Of a stretch of DNA of 64,000 nt, positions 44,939 through 53,774 are shown in pieces; within the stretch, counting starts at the first letter, position 1; the number at the start of each line of letters is the position of its first letter. Below the pieces are notes generated by a model. That model had not been told where the DNA came from and did not search any database. It worked only from the letters and a program-made list of their open reading frames with translations. Origin of the DNA: DASWID01 sp049682815 (GTDB lineage Bacteria; Desulfobacterota_D; UBA1144; Nemesobacterales; CSP1-2). The stretch lies in assembly GCA_049682815.1 (NCBI GenBank), contig JBAUII010000143.1, positions 51,440-115,439 of the forward strand, in the 5' to 3' direction. The translations under genes were made by a program, and so were the position numbers.

Positions 44939-46516
44939 ATGAGAACTTTCGCTCCGCGAGTTAGTATATCTATTTTTTTAATCCTAATCTTGGCTGCGAT
45001 ACTCAGGATCAACAACATTACCCAACCCTATATCGATTCCTTTAGTTGGAGACAATCTAGTACCGCAATGATTGCTGAAAACTATTATCGCACAGATTGG
45101 AATATACTCTACCCTGAAGTCAATTGGAGCGGCAGAGGACCAAATTATCAAGGACGAGAATTTCAAACAGTAAGTTTCGCAGCCGCTGGGTTATATGTAT
45201 TGCTTGGTCAACAGGATTGGATTGGAAGACTTATATCAGTTGTCTTTGGTCTATGGGGTATTTTCGCTCTTTACAAACTCGTGTCTTTATTATGGGATAA
45301 AGATAGGGCACTTGTCAGCGCAATGGTGATGGCGGTTCTTCCAGGTTCTATATTTATTGAGCGATCTTTTATACCCGATCCAGCAATGGTTTCACTAGTT
45401 GTTACGAGTCTATGGATGTTTGTTTTATACTTACAAACTGGCCGACAGCGTTACGTTATTGGTTCTGCTTTGATCGGAACTTGGGGGTTCCTGACTAAAA
45501 TTACCGGTCTGATTGTTGGCCTTCCAATGGTTTACGCAATATTTTCCGTACCAAAGCGCGATGAAAAACTGACATTAAAACGAGTCGCAACAATTATTCT
45601 TATCTTTTCACTTTCGCTGATATCTGTTGCTTCATATTATCTATGGGCAAAACATCTTTCAGACAAATATCCACCGCACGTTTTTGCAGGTGAAGGAAAC
45701 TGGCTTTGGGATCGGGGAATAACAGAATGGGCCGGTCAAGGTTATTTTGTTTCTAAATTAATTCAACGTCTAATTTGGCTTTGGTCTTTACCAGCATTTA
45801 TACTGGTATTATTCAGTTTCATAATTAACTTGACTCCAGCTCGTCAAGTTTTCGGCAACAGAAATTTCTCCTGGTTCTTCCATTGGTGGTTTTTTGCGGG
45901 GATCATTTACTACTTATTAGGGGCCGTAGAATTAATCGGAAACCCTTGGAATTTTCACATTATAAATCCCGCTGCGGCTGCGCTGGCTAGTGATTCTATA
46001 GTGAAAATATCTTCAATAAATAGCCGCAGCATCTGGTCGCCCTCCTCATCATTTATAATAATCCCGATAATAATCCTAATCGTCATATTTGGGAGACGTG
46101 ATTTGAATCAATCATATACACCATATGCACAAAATGGTTATAAGTTAGGCTTAGCCTTGCGCCATATTGCACAACCACATGACCTAATTGTTACAATCCC
46201 AGATTCCTACGGTGACCCAGTGGCTATATACTATAGCCAGAGGCGGGGATGGGTCTTCCCCCCTGCCGGAAACAGAGATTGGGGTAAGCTCCCAGATGAC
46301 GACGGAGAATCTATTCGTCTGTTTGAAGAAATCAGAGAAAAAGATGCGAGGTGGTTCGGTATAGTTAATCATCGGAAAAAAGACATCTGGGACAAACACC
46401 CAAAATTTGCCGAATATATACAAAGTAAAACAGAATTACATACGGAAACACCAGAATATTCTATCTATCGTATACTTACCAGAAAAGAGCTAGGGAAGAA
46501 ATCATCAATCGATTAA
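44939..46516 (+). CDS. polytopic GT-C-like membrane protein 6 (PMT/GT39-like)
   Basis: 525 residues with about eleven hydrophobic segments. The first loop is YIDSFSWRQSSTAMIAENYY, followed by YPEVNWSGRGP, a pattern common among bacterial PMT_2 proteins. The soluble C-terminal part of about 120 residues contains HDLIVTIPDSYGDPVAIYY. It is expected to transfer a polyprenyl-phosphate-linked sugar, and the GtrB-like synthase just downstream is a natural donor source. Confidence 0.75.
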   Translation: MRTFAPRVSISIFLILILAAILRINNITQPYIDSFSWRQSSTAMIAENYYRTDWNILYPEVNWSGRGPNYQGREFQTVSFAAAGLYVLLGQQDWIGRLISVVFGLWGIFALYKLVSLLWDKDRALVSAMVMAVLPGSIFIERSFIPDPAMVSLVVTSLWMFVLYLQTGRQRYVIGSALIGTWGFLTKITGLIVGLPMVYAIFSVPKRDEKLTLKRVATIILIFSLSLISVASYYLWAKHLSDKYPPHVFAGEGNWLWDRGITEWAGQGYFVSKLIQRLIWLWSLPAFILVLFSFIINLTPARQVFGNRNFSWFFHWWFFAGIIYYLLGAVELIGNPWNFHIINPAAAALASDSIVKISSINSRSIWSPSSSFIIIPIIILIVIFGRRDLNQSYTPYAQNGYKLGLALRHIAQPHDLIVTIPDSYGDPVAIYYSQRRGWVFPPAGNRDWGKLPDDDGESIRLFEEIREKDARWFGIVNHRKKDIWDKHPKFAEYIQSKTELHTETPEYSIYRILTRKELGKKSSID

Positions 46517-46725
46517 AATGCATCAGTTGATAACTATCAATACACTTTAGTGATCAAACACAATCATTCCTCAAATTTGTCATAAAAATGTATGTACACT
46601 TATATTGATTTTTAATTACATGTTATTCACCGACAATTCATAAAGACTTAAATCTGGTCTCAGAAATAAAAGGCTGTACTGGTCTTCAATGTCAAAATCG
46701 TAGATAATAATCTAGGTTGATTAAT

Positions 46726-47661
46726 ATGATTTCAGTAATTGTACCTATGTATAATGAAGAGAAAACAGTAAGAGAACTTCATCGTCGAATTAATTCAGTG
46801 ATGACAAACATCGGGCAACCATACGAAATAGTTTTCGTAGATGATGGTTCGACAGATGGAACTTTTGACGAAATGAAGGTTTTAGTACCGATTAAAGCAC
46901 TTCGATTAAGAAGAAACTTTGGGCAGTCATTAGCTTTCTCATGTGGGATTCATCGTGCAAAAGGCGATATTATAGTTACATTGGATGGTGACTTAGAAAA
47001 CCAGCCTGAAGACATACCATTGCTAATAAACAAATTATACGAAGGATACGATGTGGTTACGGGGTGGAGGACCGAACGTTGGTCGACCCAACGGATTGTG
47101 CGTCGCTTCCCCTCATTGGTTGCAAATTGGCTCATCTCAAGATTCAGTACAGTTAATATTCATGATCACGGATGTAGTTTACGGGCTTATCGATCTAACG
47201 TAATCCGAAACGTTAATTTAGCCGGAGAAATGCACAGAATGTTGTTAGCTTACATTGGAAATAATAGAGCAAAAATTGCCGAAATTCCAATTGCGTTTAC
47301 TCCACGTAAATATGGAAAGTCAAAATATGGGTTCTCACGATCTCTGAATGTAATCCTGGACATTCTGGCTTTTTACTTCTTCCGATGGTATTCTGAACGT
47401 CCAATTCATTTCTTCGGATATGCTGGTTTTGCGTCTATACTTCTTGGTTCATTAACCTTCCTTTGGGCATTATATCTAAGAATAATGGAAGACATTCATT
47501 TTAATAGAACCCCTCTTCCTGAACTTATGGCAATTTTCATTGTGGTTGGTTTTCAATTTATCCTCATGGGATTATTAGGCGAAGTGATTGTACGCTTGAA
47601 TCGGGAAGAACAAGAAGATAAAAATAAGTCGTTTGAGATCGTAGAATATGTTCAAAATTAA
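46726..47661 (+). CDS. GtrB-like polyprenyl-phosphate glycosyltransferase
   Basis: A GT2 enzyme of about 311 residues that makes undecaprenyl-phosphate glucose, mannose or a related sugar on the cytoplasmic face. Motifs are MISVIVPMYNEEKTV, VFVDDGSTDGT, RRNFGQSLAFSCGI and TLDGDLENQPEDI. Two C-terminal membrane helices (FFGYAGFASILLGSLTFLW and PELMAIFIVVGFQFILMGLL) mark the GtrB branch. ATG at 46726 gives the standard N-terminus; a TTG three codons earlier also opens the frame. The GtrA-like gene overlaps its end. Confidence 0.92.
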   Translation: MISVIVPMYNEEKTVRELHRRINSVMTNIGQPYEIVFVDDGSTDGTFDEMKVLVPIKALRLRRNFGQSLAFSCGIHRAKGDIIVTLDGDLENQPEDIPLLINKLYEGYDVVTGWRTERWSTQRIVRRFPSLVANWLISRFSTVNIHDHGCSLRAYRSNVIRNVNLAGEMHRMLLAYIGNNRAKIAEIPIAFTPRKYGKSKYGFSRSLNVILDILAFYFFRWYSERPIHFFGYAGFASILLGSLTFLWALYLRIMEDIHFNRTPLPELMAIFIVVGFQFILMGLLGEVIVRLNREEQEDKNKSFEIVEYVQN

Positions 47662-47866
47662 AAATATACCGATCATTAAGCTCTTTTGGGCTCGTAGTTT
47701 TTTTCATTATCTTTGGAGTGGCGCGTTGTTTACTGCGCTTAACGTTATTTTAGTTTGGCTCTTTATCGATATACTTAAAATCCCAACGATTATTTCGAGC
47801 ATAGTGGTAATTGGGGGACTTTTTATTCTACGATATGCTTTATATCGAGCTTTAAATGTACTGTAG
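47648..47866 (+). CDS. short GtrA-like membrane protein
   Basis: 72 residues with two hydrophobic segments (LWSGALFTALNVILVWLFI and IISSIVVIGGLFILRYALYR). The sequence resembles half of a GtrA-type protein, the family thought to flip polyprenyl-phosphate sugars across the membrane, which normally has four helices and about 120 residues. It overlaps the GtrB-like gene by 14 bases, the arrangement expected for a flippase and its synthase. It may work as an oligomer or be a shortened, decaying copy. Confidence 0.65.
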   Translation: MFKIKNIPIIKLFWARSFFHYLWSGALFTALNVILVWLFIDILKIPTIISSIVVIGGLFILRYALYRALNVL

Positions 47867-47898
47867 AATCAGACGTTACTTATTATTCGATTAATCTC

Positions 47899-48504
47899 AT
47901 GAATTTTCTTTCACTATTAAAGAAGCTCCCAATCGATCTAGGACAATCGGAACGAAAACATAACGCTGCCGCTAAGCGAATTGCTTTTTCTTTTGTTCCC
48001 GAAACAGAGGAAAAAGTAGCTTTAGACATAGGATGCCGTGATGGATTCTGGTCTGAGCAGCTTAAAAAAAAAGGATATAATGTATTAGCTATCGATATAA
48101 AACCGTCATATCGTGAATCAATAATTTGTGATGTTGAAAATGGTATTCCTTTTTCAGATGAATCATTTAACCTCGTGTGGTGCACGGAGGTAATAGAGCA
48201 TCTCCATAACCCTAAGTATCTTTTTCAAGAAATAGAACGAGTAATAAGACCCGGTGGTTTAGCAATTATTACAACACCAAATTCTTCTTGCTGGTATTAT
48301 TCAATTTTTCGTCTTTTTAAACTTAACCCACAAAAGCTGCAAAATCCAGATCACAAACATTTTTTTGATGAAAAGAGCATAAGATCATTAGCATCCGGAT
48401 ACACTGTATATGGATACTTTCCATACGTTTTTTTTTTCATTCGCATTTCAAAATTTATCGAGCTACTATCTCCGACCTTCATTCTCATAAAAGTATTTAC
48501 GTAG
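47899..48504 (+). CDS. SAM-dependent methyltransferase
   Basis: 201 residues of the Methyltransf_11/ubiE-like class I fold. Motif I is VALDIGCRDGFWSEQL, motif II is in VLAIDIKPSYRE, and VWCTEVIEHLHNPKYLFQEI with RPGGLAIITTPN completes the core. Proteins like this occur widely in glycan loci and modify sugars or lipid-linked intermediates. The target is unknown. It follows the GtrA-like gene by 32 bases. Confidence 0.85.
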   Translation: MNFLSLLKKLPIDLGQSERKHNAAAKRIAFSFVPETEEKVALDIGCRDGFWSEQLKKKGYNVLAIDIKPSYRESIICDVENGIPFSDESFNLVWCTEVIEHLHNPKYLFQEIERVIRPGGLAIITTPNSSCWYYSIFRLFKLNPQKLQNPDHKHFFDEKSIRSLASGYTVYGYFPYVFFFIRISKFIELLSPTFILIKVFT

Positions 48505-48564
48505 GTTCCTTATGAATCCAAACTTTACAAGTTTTAAATCTAATCCCAAGACGTACAAGAATCG

Positions 48565-50043
48565 ATGCTCGAGAAGAAATATTTAAGACGAAGTACTCTC
48601 CTTCTACTTTTTCTGGTAATTTGCTACTTCCCCATTTTTCATAACTTGGATCATTTGAGTTTGCGACTTTGGGACGAATCCATATTTGCCACGAGTGCTA
48701 TAGAAATGGAGCACAATGGCAATTATTTAGTGCAATATCGTCTTCATGGAGAGAAAAGTTCTAAACCTCCACTGATGAACTGGCTTCAGATATTATCCAT
48801 GAAGATTTTCGGATACAATGAGTTAGCTATTCGCCTACCATCCGCACTATTCGCATTGTTTACTGCCTTGTTGATCGTATTGTATCTGACAGTTGAATTT
48901 AACATGCCAATTCTTGGATACTTTAGCGGTATGGTGCTCATCACATCGGGAGGTTTTATAGACTGGCATGTTGCCAGAACGGGAGATCATGATTCAGCAC
49001 TGATTTTTTTTCTAACAAGCTCGCTCTTGTTTTTCTACAAATTTATACATGATGATCATAGAAAAAAATTAAGCATAGGAATCACGACTTCTAGTCTAAT
49101 AGCCGCAGTACTTACAAAATCTGCAAGCGGTCTTTTTCTTTTGCCCGCAATGTTTTTATATTTGATCCAGCAGAAAAAATTCAAGGAAAAAATTATTCTT
49201 AAATACGGTTTCATTAGCATATTAATATTTAATGTTGTAATAGGCTCCTACTATGTTTTGCTAGAAATAAAATATCCGGGACATATGCAAACGCTATTCA
49301 CGACTTTAACGTCCAGATATTTTTCCGCGCTGCAAGGCCACTCACACGACTTTCTCTATTATTTGTCGCATCTTAAAAATTGGCAATTTACACCCTGGAT
49401 TTATTTTATTCCTATTTCTTGCTTGACTATTTTTCTCAATTCTTTCGATAAACTTAAACAACTAGGAATACTTATCTTAATCTCGACTATAAGTTACTTT
49501 CTCATCATTTCTTTCGCCAAGACAAAACTCGTATGGTACATCGCGCCAGTATTCCCCTTGGCCTCCATTTTAGTAGGCATTGCGTTATACGGCCTCTACA
49601 TTGGTATTACTAATTTCATAGGACATTTGAATACACCCGTAAGGTATGCCTTCTTAGTGTTATTCTTATTCACATTTTTTTTTAAACCTTACAGCGACGT
49701 GGTAAGTAAAGTGAATTCTCAAATAGATAATGATCCTGAAACTCAGTTTGGATATTTCATGAAGAAACTACAAAATTCAAAGCCTGACTTAAAAGAATAC
49801 TCAATAACCGAACCGTACGTTTGGAATTATCACATTCATTTCTATATGGGAGTTCTTAATCATAAGTATGGCTATATTATATCGCTTAAAAATAAAGTTA
49901 CCGACTTACATACAGGAGAAATAACGATGGCATGTAATAATGAGGTAATTGAAAAAATCTATGAAAACTGGGCACTAGAACAAGTTGATGATTTCAAAGG
50001 ATGCATTTTAGTTCGTATAAAAATTAAAAAAGTACTTAATTGA
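48565..50043 (+). CDS. polytopic GT-C-like membrane protein 7 (ArnT/PMT-like)
   Basis: 492 residues with about twelve hydrophobic segments, closest of the seven to ArnT. The first loop has LRLWDESIFATSAIEM (Asp37-Glu38), followed by SSKPPLMNWLQILSMKIFGY, a hallmark of the ArnT/PMT_2 group in which KPPL precedes the second helix. FAKTKLVWYIAPVFPL near the middle also fits. ArnT moves an amino-sugar from a polyprenyl phosphate to lipid A; here the acceptor may be lipid A, the glycan or a protein. It is the last gene of the locus. Confidence 0.82.
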   Translation: MLEKKYLRRSTLLLLFLVICYFPIFHNLDHLSLRLWDESIFATSAIEMEHNGNYLVQYRLHGEKSSKPPLMNWLQILSMKIFGYNELAIRLPSALFALFTALLIVLYLTVEFNMPILGYFSGMVLITSGGFIDWHVARTGDHDSALIFFLTSSLLFFYKFIHDDHRKKLSIGITTSSLIAAVLTKSASGLFLLPAMFLYLIQQKKFKEKIILKYGFISILIFNVVIGSYYVLLEIKYPGHMQTLFTTLTSRYFSALQGHSHDFLYYLSHLKNWQFTPWIYFIPISCLTIFLNSFDKLKQLGILILISTISYFLIISFAKTKLVWYIAPVFPLASILVGIALYGLYIGITNFIGHLNTPVRYAFLVLFLFTFFFKPYSDVVSKVNSQIDNDPETQFGYFMKKLQNSKPDLKEYSITEPYVWNYHIHFYMGVLNHKYGYIISLKNKVTDLHTGEITMACNNEVIEKIYENWALEQVDDFKGCILVRIKIKKVLN

Positions 50044-50298
50044 ATAAATCAGGTTAAAACAGTACCAATTTAAACTTGAGGTATTGGGCTTCATAATAGA
50101 CTTGAGATGCCCCCATCCTCGAGACACTAATTAATTTGCAATCATTTAAAATTTAAGCCAGAAATTTTCAAAAACATTACACTCGAATCTGTTAGATCGA
50201 CTTTAGCTTGCCCGAAGATTTTGATGAGATACGTTAGCGAAATGACACAGATCCATTTTCAAAATGTAATCACCAATCGAAAACATTGTTGAATTTCA

Positions 50299-51513
50299 TC
50301 AGAGGGAATTAAGAAAAGCCATGATAGAATCAAGCTCCTCTTGAGAAAGACTCGAAAAGCGGTCTATCACTCTTTCTGCTTCGCCTTCGTGCAGTTTGAT
50401 CGCCTCTTCAAGGCTATCAGTCCTTCCATCATGCAGAAAAAAGTTCCTTGCGCGAAGCCCCCAGAGGGGGGTAGTCCTAAACTCATAACCCTTGGCGGGC
50501 CCCTTTTCTATTCCGTCGGCTAATTCAGGCCCCATATCATGGAGGAGTAAGTCGGAATACAATTCGACGCCCTTATTACTCAGTGCTTCAACTTCATTCG
50601 TTCCAGTAGTAAGGCTATCGATATGACATTTTGAACATCCGATCTCTTCAAAGACTGCTTCACCGTCACTCACTGCCTCGGTTATCTCTCCCCTTGGTGG
50701 AGGCGCAAGGAATCTTTGAAATGCGGCTATGGCTTCAAGCTCCTCGAAGCTAGCCTCAAAACCCCCTACAAGGTCGCACCCGTCTGCTATCGGTTGACCC
50801 TGTGGCAACTGTTCAAAAATTGTCACAAAAACATCATGAGGGTTTGTAACCCCCATCTCCCTTACAAGTGCAAATCCAGTAAAAGTACCTAAATCTGGAA
50901 TGTCGGCCTTGACTCCAAATCTTGTGATCCTTTGATAGAACAACGAGAAATGCGCACGACCCGATATTCCATCGCCGTCTAAATCATCGGGGTCTTCATT
51001 GGCCATAATGACTTCTTCTGGAATTGCATCAATCAGTCCGTCTCCAAACAGTGGGGGAACTTGTCTTGTCGCAACTATGGTAGCTTCTTCAGGAATTATT
51101 TCGCCAAGAGGACAACCCTCAATTTCTTCTCCGACGCCCCTGGTCTGCAGCAAGTCGCCGCCTAGGGAATTTAATGTATTGAAAGAATTGCTTATCTCTG
51201 TCCCAAAAAGGGTCTGAATAATTGAAAGGTCGTTAAGAACCCCCCCAATTGCCGGGTCTCTATGGCACGCCCCGCAGCTTGTTTCGTTAAAAACGGGCCC
51301 CAATCCAGTTTCAGCCGTCCTGATTCTGGTAAATTCTGCTAATCCTTCATTAAATAGGTTTAGCTGTTCACCGGTGAGCCCTGCAAGTGGTTTGCCAAAT
51401 TCCGAAATCTCCTGCCTGGGATTTCCATCATTTTGACTGTCACACCCTTCCGTCAAAAGTCCGACTAATAGGGTCGCTATTACAAATATACTAGCTGTGA
51501 GACATCTGTTCAT
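50299..51513 (-). CDS. di-heme oxidoreductase-like lipoprotein (DUF1111 family)
   Basis: 404 residues of the DHOR/DUF1111 family of secreted c-type cytochromes. A lipoprotein signal peptide ends at LLTEGC (Cys24). Two heme-attachment sites are present: CGACH (Cys80-His84) followed by a conserved RDPAIGGV, and CSKCH near residue 295. The C-terminal AKGYEFRTTPLWGLRARNFF and LHDGRTDSLEEAI match MauG/CCP-like relatives. It should sit on the periplasmic side of a membrane and take part in electron transfer; the substrate is unknown. GGAGG lies five bases before the ATG. It converges on the glycan locus. Confidence 0.9.
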   Translation of the reverse strand: MNRCLTASIFVIATLLVGLLTEGCDSQNDGNPRQEISEFGKPLAGLTGEQLNLFNEGLAEFTRIRTAETGLGPVFNETSCGACHRDPAIGGVLNDLSIIQTLFGTEISNSFNTLNSLGGDLLQTRGVGEEIEGCPLGEIIPEEATIVATRQVPPLFGDGLIDAIPEEVIMANEDPDDLDGDGISGRAHFSLFYQRITRFGVKADIPDLGTFTGFALVREMGVTNPHDVFVTIFEQLPQGQPIADGCDLVGGFEASFEELEAIAAFQRFLAPPPRGEITEAVSDGEAVFEEIGCSKCHIDSLTTGTNEVEALSNKGVELYSDLLLHDMGPELADGIEKGPAKGYEFRTTPLWGLRARNFFLHDGRTDSLEEAIKLHEGEAERVIDRFSSLSQEELDSIMAFLNSL

Positions 51514-51556
51514 TTAATCCTCCACGCTCACCCTAACCCCATATTATATATCTTAA

Positions 51557-51832
51557 TTTAAGGAAAAATCAACAAGAATTCGTGGTGGTTGCGCGGACAA
51601 GCGCGATATTGAAATTCTTCATCCAATTTTTGTAAAAGCATCAGTATCACTCTCGGACCGAGCAATACGACTTTTAGGATTGGTTGGGTATCTGGAACCA
51701 AGTAGTAAAACGATCTTCCTTACCGGCCCGGATGGTATCCTGCAAGCGAATAGTCTAATTAGTGTCTCTTATTCTTTGTTGACTTTTTCGAATAAAAAAT
51801 ATAATTTAAATGAGATACTGAAAGGAGGATAG
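51557..51832 (+). pseudogene. possible HPr-like relic without start codon
   Basis: 92 codons are open between a TAA at 51554-51556 and a TAG at 51830-51832, with no ATG or GTG in frame. The translation (VKASVSLSDRAIRLLGLVGY, SKTIFLTGPDGILQANSLIS, VSYSLLTF) follows the HPr pattern: a helix-start site where HPr has GLHARP (here SLSDRA, without the phosphorylated histidine) and a site where HPr has AKSIMGLLSL (here ANSLISVSYSL). The end of the frame overlaps the promoter and Shine-Dalgarno of the next gene. It could be a decayed gene, or a coincidence in AT-rich DNA. Confidence 0.35.
51779..51805 (+). promoter_or_regulatory. promoter of the small lipoprotein gene
   Basis: TTGACT (51779-51784) and TATAAT (51800-51805) are separated by 15 bases, shorter than the ideal 17. 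AAAGGAGG follows at 51821-51828, eight bases before the ATG. Confidence 0.5.
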
Positions 51833-51836
51833 GCTA

Positions 51837-52160
51837 ATGGAAAAGTTTATATCATCAATGATCGCAATTTTTATGCTCTTTGCATTATCGTTGACCCCAG
51901 GATGCAAAGAGAAGGCCGAAAAAGTTGGAAAAGAAACGTACGAAACTACAAAGACTCAACTTGAAGAAACCAAAGCCAACACGGATATCCTGAAAAAAAG
52001 CATAGAAGAACTTCGGACCGAAGTAGAAAAGTTACAAAAAGACTTAGATCAGCTCACCTTTGAGAAACAGAAATTATTAGCTGAAAAAAAGCGTTTAGAG
52101 GCTGAAGTAATTGAATTAAGGATAGGGATAAAACCTACACCAACGCAAATACAAGAATAA
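51837..52160 (+). CDS. small coiled-coil lipoprotein
   Basis: 107 residues. A signal peptide with lipobox LTPGC puts the lipidated cysteine at residue 23. Nearly all of the rest is a charged heptad-rich helix (ILKKSIEELRTEVEKLQKDL), so the mature protein is probably a coiled-coil oligomer anchored in a membrane, in the style of Lpp or other envelope spacers. A short proline/threonine tail follows. No specific family is assigned. A promoter and a strong ribosome binding site precede it. Confidence 0.85.
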   Translation: MEKFISSMIAIFMLFALSLTPGCKEKAEKVGKETYETTKTQLEETKANTDILKKSIEELRTEVEKLQKDLDQLTFEKQKLLAEKKRLEAEVIELRIGIKPTPTQIQE

Positions 52161-52206
52161 CCTAGGACATTACTAAAGCCGCAGCAAGCTGCAGAGAAAT
52201 CGCCAG

Positions 52207-53031
52207 TTAAATTCTTTTAATCTCGAGAATGCGATCGAGCCTGAAACTGCACCTTTCCTTTCTCAGGTGGCAATAAGCCAATAAGTACGTGTTGCTTTTC
52301 CGTAGATTTACCTCGATTGGCTCGATGATCCTTGTACTGGTGACATCACTGTATGCTGAGAGGTAAGTTATCTGCAACTTTCCTTTCGTTCTTAATGCCC
52401 CCTCAATCGCCTGCGGAAGGACTACTTCACTCGGCCGTTCGAATTTTAAAGGCTCACCTTGGAGTTTCAGAATGTCCTTTAAACCTTTAATCCTGATCCC
52501 TCTCCTCTTCAAGTCACTTATAAAGAACTCAAAAACGTCTTTAGTGATCCTGACGTCGGCGAAAGCCCTGTGTTCGCTTAAAGTGGAGATGCCAATGTCC
52601 CTTGCGATATCACCAAGATTATTGCTTGGAAAATCATAATACCTTCTGGCAATTTTCAATGTATCCAACACCGTATTTTCAGGCAGTGATAGTTTAAGGT
52701 TGTTGAATTCAATGAATAAAAATGCCAGGTCGAACCTTGCATTGTGGGCTACTATTATTGAATCTTGCAAGAGATTCTTAACCTTAAAAGCAACATTCCT
52801 GAAGAATGGAGCTTTTCTTACCATATCATCTGTTATTCTGTTAATCGACGAAGCCCTAGGAGGAATGGATATTCCTGGATTAACAAGGGTCGCAAGCCTG
52901 TCCAAGACCTTAGTCCCTCTTGTTTTTAGGATTGCAATCTCACACATTTTATCGCCAACGAATGGATCGAGACCTGTTGTCTCTATGTCTAAAAATGCAA
53001 ATTCAATCTCTCGGCCGTTATTAGATAACAT
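52207..53031 (-). CDS. DEDDh 3'-5' exonuclease with C-terminal WYL-like domain
   Basis: 274 residues. Residues 10-175 form a DnaQ-like exonuclease with the complete DEDDh set: Asp15 and Glu17 in FLDIETTG, Asp101 in HNARFDLAF, His154 and Asp159 in EHRAFADV. Residues of about 205-272 match a WYL domain (LQITYLSAYSDVTSTRIIEP, then LLAYCHLRKER and FRLDRILEIK). WYL domains usually sit in transcription regulators, often of phage defence systems, and are thought to sense nucleic acids or ligands. The fusion suggests a regulated nuclease. The ATG is at 53029-53031. Its neighbours give no clue to its substrate. Confidence 0.88.
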   Translation of the reverse strand: MLSNNGREIEFAFLDIETTGLDPFVGDKMCEIAILKTRGTKVLDRLATLVNPGISIPPRASSINRITDDMVRKAPFFRNVAFKVKNLLQDSIIVAHNARFDLAFLFIEFNNLKLSLPENTVLDTLKIARRYYDFPSNNLGDIARDIGISTLSEHRAFADVRITKDVFEFFISDLKRRGIRIKGLKDILKLQGEPLKFERPSEVVLPQAIEGALRTKGKLQITYLSAYSDVTSTRIIEPIEVNLRKSNTYLLAYCHLRKERCSFRLDRILEIKRI

Positions 53032-53774
53032 GGCTAGCTCCTATAACAGAATATTGTATCATTAAAATTTATGAGTAACCAAATGAATTATCCTCAAGCA
53101 AGTTAGAAAAAAAAGTCTTCCGTGATTCGATATTGAAATTCAACAATCCAGCAAGAAGCTAGAGCGTATCATTATCTAAGCAATCAATCTCTTCAGCCAA
53201 CGCGACGAACCCAGTGTCCTGAAGAGTGAGCGTTGAAGGGAGATTGTAGGACACGAAGCAACATAAAACAGGAAAAAGGGATGAGATTGCTTGGGGTAAG
53301 ACTCCTCGCAAAACCGGATGGAAGCAAGTTCGCATTCCAACTTTCTCCCCCGCAAGAGATATGCGGTGACAGGCCTTGTGGATATTCAGCCCCTGTTGTC
53401 ATGCCCGAGGACCATAATCGGGCATCCATGCGTATCTCTGGATTCCCGTTGTAGCCTGTGCTCGAATGTTTCTGTCGAGAAATGATGGGTCGTCAGATTC
53501 TGCCAATTTCGGAGTTCCTCCCGAGTAAACCGAAGAACAAGTTTTGTTTCCGGGATCTGACCGCAAGCCTTATCAAGCCAATCCGCGGCATCAGCTCTGG
53601 TATACGGGTCTTGTATGGAAACTATTCTGCGCAAGACTATTTAACTTGACTATGGTGGGAATATTGAGTTAAAATGGTACTCCGATGGGTCAGTGAAGGT
53701 TCTGGTCAATATCAAAGCGATATGATATAAAACAGAAAGTTATAATGATAGTGAATACTTGAGGTTTTCCGGGA
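53032..53774. other. repeat island between the exonuclease and sulfite reductase genes
   Basis: About 740 bases, less AT-rich in the middle. GGATGAGATTGCTT at 53279-53292 and the palindromic repeat at 53398-53448 are both shared with the island at 9.24-9.8 kb. A minus-strand frame at 53386-53634 reads partly protein-like (IQDPYTRADAADWLDKACGQ) but runs into the repeat and has no known relative. The right end should hold the reductase promoter, which was not located. Confidence 0.6.
53398..53448. repeat. interspersed palindromic repeat, copy 2
   Basis: ATGCCCGA (53401-53408) and TCGGGCAT (53418-53425) form an 8-bp stem around a 9-base loop, framed by GTC and CCAT, with TGGATTCCCG at 53439-53448. 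Copy 1 at 9388-9476 has the same frame, stem length, loop length and following sequence. The stem changes are compensated on both arms (C-G becomes G-C). Confidence 0.75.

Larger units (their letters stand above)
51514..51836. other. spacer between divergent lipoprotein genes, mostly one open frame
   Basis: About 320 bases. Most of it is a single stop-free frame (51557-51832) treated separately as a possible HPr-like relic. The right end contains the promoter and ribosome binding site of the small lipoprotein. Confidence 0.5.

Noticed and set aside
53386..53634. 82-codon minus-strand frame with protein-like composition
   Set aside because: It starts at TTG without a ribosome binding site and its second half is the translated palindromic repeat; it could be a decayed gene piece but nothing supports a call.
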